Shown here: positions 58,573-64,000 of the stretch, one piece after another
Layout of the letters: each line of letters starts with the position of its first letter
Position numbering within the stretch: the first letter of the stretch is position 1
Source of the DNA: Ceratodon purpureus
Lineage: Eukaryota > Streptophyta > Bryopsida > Pseudoditrichales > Ditrichaceae
Length of the DNA stretch: 64,000 bases
Direction of reading: 5' to 3'
Assembly: GCA_014871385.1 (NCBI GenBank)
Contig: CM026428.1
Location: 14,848,476 to 14,912,475 of the forward strand
Program-made: the position numbers and the translations under genes
The notes under the pieces: model-generated
What the model saw: only the letters and a program-made list of their open reading frames with translations
Databases searched by the model: none
What the model was told of the DNA's origin: nothing

Positions 58573-60753
58573 ATGGCTCATAATGTGCGAGTCCTTACCG
58601 CCACATTGGTGGTCGTGGTATTGGCCATGTGCGTGAGTAGGACTGAAGCTCAATCTTCAGGCCTGGCGTTTGATTTCTACAGGACGAGCTGTCCTGAAGC
58701 TGAAGATACCATTTTGAGAGTTATGCACCAGGAGTCTCAGAAGGACCCTGCCATCCGTGCTGACATTCTCCGCCTTCATTTCCACGACTGCTTCGTACGA
58801 GTAAGTTTGTTAATGCCATTACAAAGTGTATTTTTGTCCATGTGCTGGTTTTGACTCGAATATGAGGGAATGCAGTTTTGATTTTACTGGTTTCATGTGC
58901 AGGGGTGTGATGCATCTGTGCTGCTGAAAGGGAAAGGGACGGAACGAGTAGCTCCGCCCAATTTCCGCCTGGAGGCTTTTTCGGTGATCGACATGATCAA
59001 GGAGGCGTTGGAGGATGCCTGTCCAGAGACGGTGTCGTGTGCGGACGTTCTAGCGTTCGCAGCCAGGGATGGCGTGGCGCTGGCGGGTGGGCCTAACTGG
59101 GCAGTGCGTGGGGGGCGTCGCGATGGTCTTGTGTCGAAAGCCTCTGAAGCTGTGGCCAATCTTCCTGGGACCGAAATGAATGTGGAGCAGCTCACGGCGA
59201 CATTTGCGAAGCAGGGATTGACGCAAGACGAGATGGTGACTCTCTCAGGTGCGCACACAATCGGTGATTCGGCGTGCGTGCACATTGACACAAGGATCCA
59301 CGGGGAGGTGCCGGATCCCATCCTCCCGCAGGACTATCTGGACGAGCTTAAGTCCACTTGCCCTTCTCCCGGGCGCCGCGTCTTACCTACGGTGCACTTT
59401 GATCGGATGACTGACTCTGTGTTCGACACTGCGTACTATGAGAATCTCAAGGAGAGGAAAGGCCTGTTGACGTCGGACCAAGTATTGTTCGAAGATGAAG
59501 TTACTCGTGGCAAGGTGCTTGCCAACACGAACCAGGCGGTTTTCTTCGAGGATTTCCAGAAGGCCATGTTGAAGATGAGCGAGATAGATGTTCTCACTGG
59601 CACCAATGGAGAGATTCGTCTCATGTGTAAAGAGATCAACCCAGCCATCCGGAAGCCTGACGAGGGAAAGCCCGGCGGCTACGAGGGTTCTGGCTATGGG
59701 CAACCTGGCACTGAGGCACCGGGGAATGAGACGACTGCAGGAGAGAAGCCAGCTGATGAGAATCCTGCAGGGGAGAAGCCCGCTGATGAGCATCCTGCAG
59801 GCGAGGAGCCAGCTGATGAGAATCCTGCAGGGGAGAAGCCAGCTGATGAGAATCCTGCAGGAGAGAAGCCAGCTGATGAGAATCCTGCAGGGGAGAAGCC
59901 CGCTGATGAGCATCCTGCAGGCGAGGAGCCAGCTGATGAGAATCCTGCAGGGGAGAAGCCAGCTGATGAGAATCCTGCAGGAGAGAAGCCAGCTGATGAG
60001 AATCCTGCAGGGGAGAAGCCAGCTGATGAGCATCCTGCAGGGGAGGAGCCAGCTGATGAGAATCCTGCAGGAGAGAAGCCAGCTGATGAGAATCCTGCAG
60101 GGGAGAAGCCAGCTGATGAGAATCCTGCAGGGGAGAAGCCGGTTGGTGAGAAGCCCAAAGACGAGAAGCCAGTCGAAGAGAAGCCCAAAGACGCGAAGCC
60201 TAAAGACAAGAAGACTGACGACGAGGAGGCAGATGATGAGGAGGCTGACGATGAGAAGCCTAAGGACAAGAAGTCGGACAAGGAAAAGAAGGATGACAAG
60301 AAGGGGAAGCCTGCTCCGAGTCCTCCAAAGAAGCCTGCTCCGAGTCTTCCGAAGAAGGCTGCTCCGAGTCCCCCGAAGAAGGCTGCTCCGAGTCCCCCGA
60401 AGAAGTCTGCTCCGAGTCCTCCGAAGAAGCCTGCCCCGAGTCCTCCGAAGAAGCCTGTCCCGAGTCCTCCGAAGAAGGCTGCTCCGAGTCCCCCGAAGAA
60501 GGCTGCTCCGAGTCCCCCGAAGAAGTCTGCTCCGAGTCCTCCGAAGAAGTCTGCTCCGAGTCCTCCGAAGAAGCCTGCTCCGAGTCCCCCGAAGAAGGCT
60601 GCTCCGAGTCCTCCGAAGAAGCCTGCTCCGAGTCCCCCGAAGAAGTCTGCTCCGAGTCCTCCGAAGAAGCCTGCCCCGAGTCCTTCGAAGAAGCAGAAGG
60701 AGAAGGAAAAGAAGAAGAAGGAGAAGTCGAAGAGTAGAAAGGATGATGATTAG
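58573..60753 (+). CDS. Secreted class III peroxidase with a 366-residue repetitive C-terminal extension, 2 exons, 692 aa
   Basis: Heme peroxidase of the secretory pathway and cell wall: H2O2-dependent oxidation of phenolics. Exons 58573-58800 and 58903-60753, GT-AG intron of 102 bases, phase 0. A signal peptide (1-26) ends in SRTEA. The peroxidase domain (27-325) has Arg67 and distal His71 in RLHFHDCF, proximal His194 in LSGAHTIG, and the eight family cysteines (SCPEAE, HDCFVRGC, DACPETVSC, SAC, STC, LMC). It ends at the usual point. Residues 355-494 are 14 decapeptides like AGEKPADENP, 495-545 a Lys/Asp/Glu linker, 546-673 sixteen octapeptides like SAPSPPKK, and 674-692 a Lys-rich tail. Ordinary class III peroxidases are about 320-350 aa. 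The Ser-Pro-Pro units resemble extensin-like wall proteins; wall anchoring is inference. GTG at 58552 is not a start. Confidence 0.93.
59737..60156 (+). repeat. 30-bp coding repeat with a 120-bp higher-order unit
   Basis: Fourteen 30-bp units encode AGEKPADENP and its variants AGEKPADEHP and AGEEPADENP. They follow the order KN, KH, EN, KN three times, then one KN and one diverged unit. The higher-order period of 120 bp indicates amplification of four-unit blocks. Confidence 0.95.
60310..60693 (+). repeat. 24-bp coding repeat (APSPPKK octapeptides), 16 copies
   Basis: Units encode (P/A/S)APSPPKK with single variants (SLPKK in unit 2, PVPS in unit 7, PSPSKK in unit 16). Third-position changes (CCT/CCC) separate units, so the array is not purely recent. 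Confidence 0.95.
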
Positions 60754-63654
60754 CAAGAGGTTTCTTTGCTTCGTCTCCAGCAACCTAAATTCTAAACAAT
60801 TCATTTAATCAAAAATGCCGTGCTAAACATGTGATGGCATTAGTGGGTGTCACTTCAGGAAGATTAGGCAGAGTAGATTGTAGAGTGACTGTTTGAAGTG
60901 GCACCCTCTATCATTACTTGTAGATGCCATTGCACTACTCCCATTCAATGTATAACATTTTCACCATGCTGGCTTCGAGTTCTTGTGCTTTCTTTTACAA
61001 TTTTGCGTGTGGCGTGCTTCTGCCGGCTGTTTAATCAGGCGTGTGCTCTCCACATGTGATATACTTGAATGAAGACTTGTTTAGTTTGCTGGTGGCTCTA
61101 CCCAGGATGGGCGACATGAAGCGCTGAATCTTGGCTTATCTGAAAGACTGTCGTATTGCTGTCGATTGGAGCTAGAGCATCTCCTCCAGAGAATTATTAC
61201 CCTTCTGAAGAATGGCAGTAGGGCATCATGATGGGATTTATCATTATTACCCATTGTATCAATGGGGTTTATCCTTGATGGATTAGATATTACTCATTTT
61301 TTAATGTTCAGCAGGTGAAAGAACATGTCATCGGATCATGAATGTTTCCAGTTTAGCAAGCATGGCTCTGTGAATACCGAACGATCCGATGAAATATATC
61401 GCCGCAGCTACAAACGTGCTCAATCATTAGTGGAATTAGAGTGAGAATCCTGACACGGAGTCTCAGCTTTGAGAAGCCAGAAAAGGTCAAATTGTCCATA
61501 AACCACATTGGCCGGGAGATCTGTCCACCCCGAAAGCTTTAACGACAAGCAGAGGGACTGACATGTTTCCTGAATGATGATGGAAGAGCTCAAGAGCGTG
61601 TCACTGTGGGAGAATTCAAAAACTTGCATCCACAATAACCTCATTACTCTTTCCATGGTGGATGGAGGCTACACACATGAGCAACCTGAGGATCTTGATT
61701 CCGAAATTTGTATGAAGTTAGACTCCGAGATATGCAGCTCATTGATAGCGAACACTAGATGTGCAGCAGGAGCTTCCGGTGGAATATAATGTTCCGTTCT
61801 GGTCGTGAACATGAATCATCTCTTTTGCCAACTGTTGATAGGCAACAATGGAATTCTCGATCTTGTCATATTGGCCTGGCATCCTCTTGGCAGTAAAAAC
61901 TCGCCTGGCTTGTTCTCCAGTTTTGCGGAGGAAAACAGGCCCACAATTGTAAGAGCGATTTGGTGTACTTGCACATAGGAAGGATCAAATTGCCTGAGGC
62001 CCCCAGGCTGTATGACAGCACCGAAGACACCAACTCTGCGGCGCCATGGATATGGGTACTTGAGTCATTCACGAATTGTTGTGACTCAGTCATTCATGAT
62101 TAATTGCTGTGACAACTAACAAGTCATCTACAAATTGTTATCACAAGCCGTTCACTTGCGAGCATTGAGGGCATGAGTATGAAACAGACACAAAACAATT
62201 TCTTTTCCATCCACACTTTTGGTAACACAAGTCGTTCAGGAATCTTAGGTGGATAAAGGATCATTCCTTATTCTGGTTAATGGAACATTGCTATCAGAAG
62301 TTGGGTATTGACGTGACAATAATCCAGCATTGTTGCATGAATTGTGCGATAGTTCCTGTAGCAACAGTTTTCTTCTTAATTTTTATAAGGTGGTAGAAGG
62401 TAATATGCTTCAGTGACTTCGAAACTTCTGATGTAGTGATAAAACATTCTTGGTGGTTGAAGTGGCATTTCAGAGAAGAAAGCCGATGAAGCTTGCTGTG
62501 CAGTAACTTGTGCTATGATCCGAAGTACAATTCTTTGAAGAAGTGCGCTGCAGTTTTTTGACCTTTTAAATGTTAGTTGATATCATCTTTATGTAGTAGT
62601 ATGCTGTTCATACTTCAAGTAATACTTACTTTTTTCCATTGGAAAAAAAATGGAGGCATACAGAGGCCTTTCAGTGAAGCAGAGTAGGTGAAATCATGCC
62701 AAAAAATGGCAACTGTATTTTACAAAAAGTTGTCAATTTTTAGCAACTTTACACCTCAATATAAAAGATTCTATCATAATGACCCATTCATAAAATTTAG
62801 TCACCTAGCTGACCACCACGTAAGCACCTTCTTTCATCTACAAGAAATCATTGAAATGATTTCAATTTCTTTTGGAGGGCTCCTTTCAGACTCCATATTT
62901 TTCAATGGCACAACGAAGAATCACAAAGTTGCCTGTCACCTTGCAGTCGACGGCCGAGAGAGAAAAGAAAAATCAAGATGGGTGTGCAGCAGTTGAAACT
63001 GACTAACTTAGCACCACTTCAGTATTTAAATCCAATTCACTTTGAAGTGAAATAAGCCAACTTGTTACATTTTATTGAACAGGCGAGAAACACTGCTGTT
63101 GGCTGTGTAAGAGCTGGATCCGGATTCTCAGTATTGTACAATGGCTGATTCTTCATGACAAAGTGGGATCAATCCCCAAGAGATTGTATCCTGTTTTAAA
63201 ATTAATCAAGATAAATAGCAGCTGCTAGAAAATCGGGCATGGCTGTTTTTGTTTTTTGTATTTTGTTTTTCTTTTGTTTTTTTTTTAATTTTTTTTTAAA
63301 ATTTTTTTTTTTGGAGATTTTTTATCTTTTTAAAAAAAGTTTTTACACAAGCAAAGGTATGGCCATTTCGAAGTGAGCCTTTGGTATGTCTCGAAGTAAG
63401 AAATTAAATTCCTTCTCTCTGGTCTTCTGTCAGCAAAGCTGATTTTATTTCACTACTGTTTTATTAGCCTACATTAAAAATCAGGAATAAAAAGTTATAA
63501 CTCTAATCTTTTTAGATCAAATAAAAAAATATTATCTCAACCACACGTACCTACATTCTAAAAATTCACCTCTTAAAATTTATTCAAAAAATAGTGTTAT
63601 TTTGGAAAATGTTCCAAAAACATATACATTATCAATGGTGCAACAATATACTAA
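60754..63654. other. Peroxidase 3' flank and intergenic DNA
   Basis: Apart from one possible coding scrap (61741-61985), nothing is supported. A short T-rich tract lies at about 63240-63315. Confidence 0.4.
61739..61985 (-). other. Possible coding fragment, unidentified
   Basis: One minus-strand frame is open for about 80 codons, from just after a TGA near 61985 down to a TGA at 61739-61741. Its composition looks protein-like (NCGPVFLRKTGEQARR, then YDKIENSIVAYQQLAKEM). No ATG opens it and I recognise no family, so it may be an exon of an unseen gene, a gene fragment or chance. Confidence 0.25.
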
Positions 63655-63792
63655 AGGTCATATTCATTAAAATGGCCAATCCTGATTATATTGGCCGCAC
63701 AAATAGTGTGAATTCAGTTCATTTTCTCTCCTTATTTGAATAGTGTGGCGGCCAATATAATCGGGAGTGGCCATTTTAATGAATATGCCCTT
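63655..63792. mobile_element. Small foldback MITE, about 138 bp
   Basis: Left end AAGGTCATATTCATTAAAAT and right end ATTTTAATGAATATGCCCTT are inverted repeats with one mismatch. Pairing continues inward through GGCCA(A/C)TC and GATTATATTGGCCGC for about 45 bases. The target duplication is probably TA but not certain. A decayed sister copy lies at 52951-53090. Confidence 0.78.
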
Positions 63793-64000
63793 ACTACTTC
63801 TCTTATGCAAATTGCAATCAAGCTTTAAAATTTTCTAAAAAACAAAATTCACACCATTGATAAAAGTTACACTTCCAAAACATAAATATACAATGCATAT
63901 GTATTCTCCAAAACACTAGATGTTCACATGAAACCATAAATATCCAATGCATATTTGTTTCCCACGACACTCAATACTCACAAAAATCATTCCAAATTTC
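63793..64000. other. AT-rich sequence, nothing recognised
   Basis: A repeated phrase (ATAAATATACAATGCATAT and ATAAATATCCAATGCATAT, about 63885-63950) suggests a local duplication. No gene. Confidence 0.4.

Noticed and set aside
59383-60804. Long open frame on the minus strand (473 codons) and another on the plus strand (59588-60808, 406 codons) over the peroxidase tail
   Set aside because: Both are by-products of the in-frame 30-bp and 24-bp repeats. Their products are monotonous Leu/Arg or Arg/Ser strings, while the peroxidase frame has a signal peptide, a conserved domain and a splice junction.

Overview
The window is nuclear DNA of a land plant. The protein-coding genes are split by many short GT-AG introns. 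They encode plant-type proteins: a cereblon-like LON/CULT protein, a callose synthase of the GSL1/GSL5 group, and a secreted class III peroxidase. The DNA between them is AT-rich and packed with plant-type transposons (Copia with an initiator-tRNA-Met primer site, Ty3/gypsy remnants, Stowaway-, Harbinger- and MULE-like inverted-repeat elements). The intron-rich GSL1/GSL5-type gene suggests an early-diverging lineage (bryophyte grade) rather than a flowering plant; this is inference with modest confidence.

Layout: 1-5.4 kb is gene-poor and holds two clean MITEs. 5.7-9.5 kb is a nine-exon cereblon gene (+ strand, 631 aa). 11.3-18.3 kb is an AT-rich graveyard: a minus-strand Ty3/gypsy gag-protease remnant, an unidentified decayed coding block on the plus strand, and a scrap of Ty3/gypsy reverse transcriptase. 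18.3-18.7 kb is a 19-bp minisatellite. 19.4-33.1 kb is a 29-exon callose synthase gene (+ strand, 1787 aa) whose exon phases all join. 34.7-49.6 kb is a large inverted duplication: two arms of about 2.4 kb, each carrying a tRNA-Asp(GTC)/tRNA-Gly(GCC) pair and a decayed third tRNA. A Copia retrotransposon (37.6-47.3 kb) sits in the right arm, and it is itself interrupted by a 3.5-kb MULE-like element and a 406-bp MITE. 52-54.3 kb holds several foldback elements of shared ancestry. 58.6-60.8 kb is a two-exon class III peroxidase with a 366-residue repetitive C-terminal extension.

The three host genes are not an operon and show no shared pathway beyond a loose cell-wall theme: callose deposition by the synthase, and apoplastic oxidative chemistry by the peroxidase, whose tail resembles a proline-rich wall protein. 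Cereblon is a substrate receptor for CUL4-DDB1 ubiquitin ligases. The most unusual items are the peroxidase-repeat fusion, the tRNA-bearing palindrome whose arms look younger than the retrotransposon that splits one of them, and the unidentified decayed coding block at 13.9-15.9 kb.
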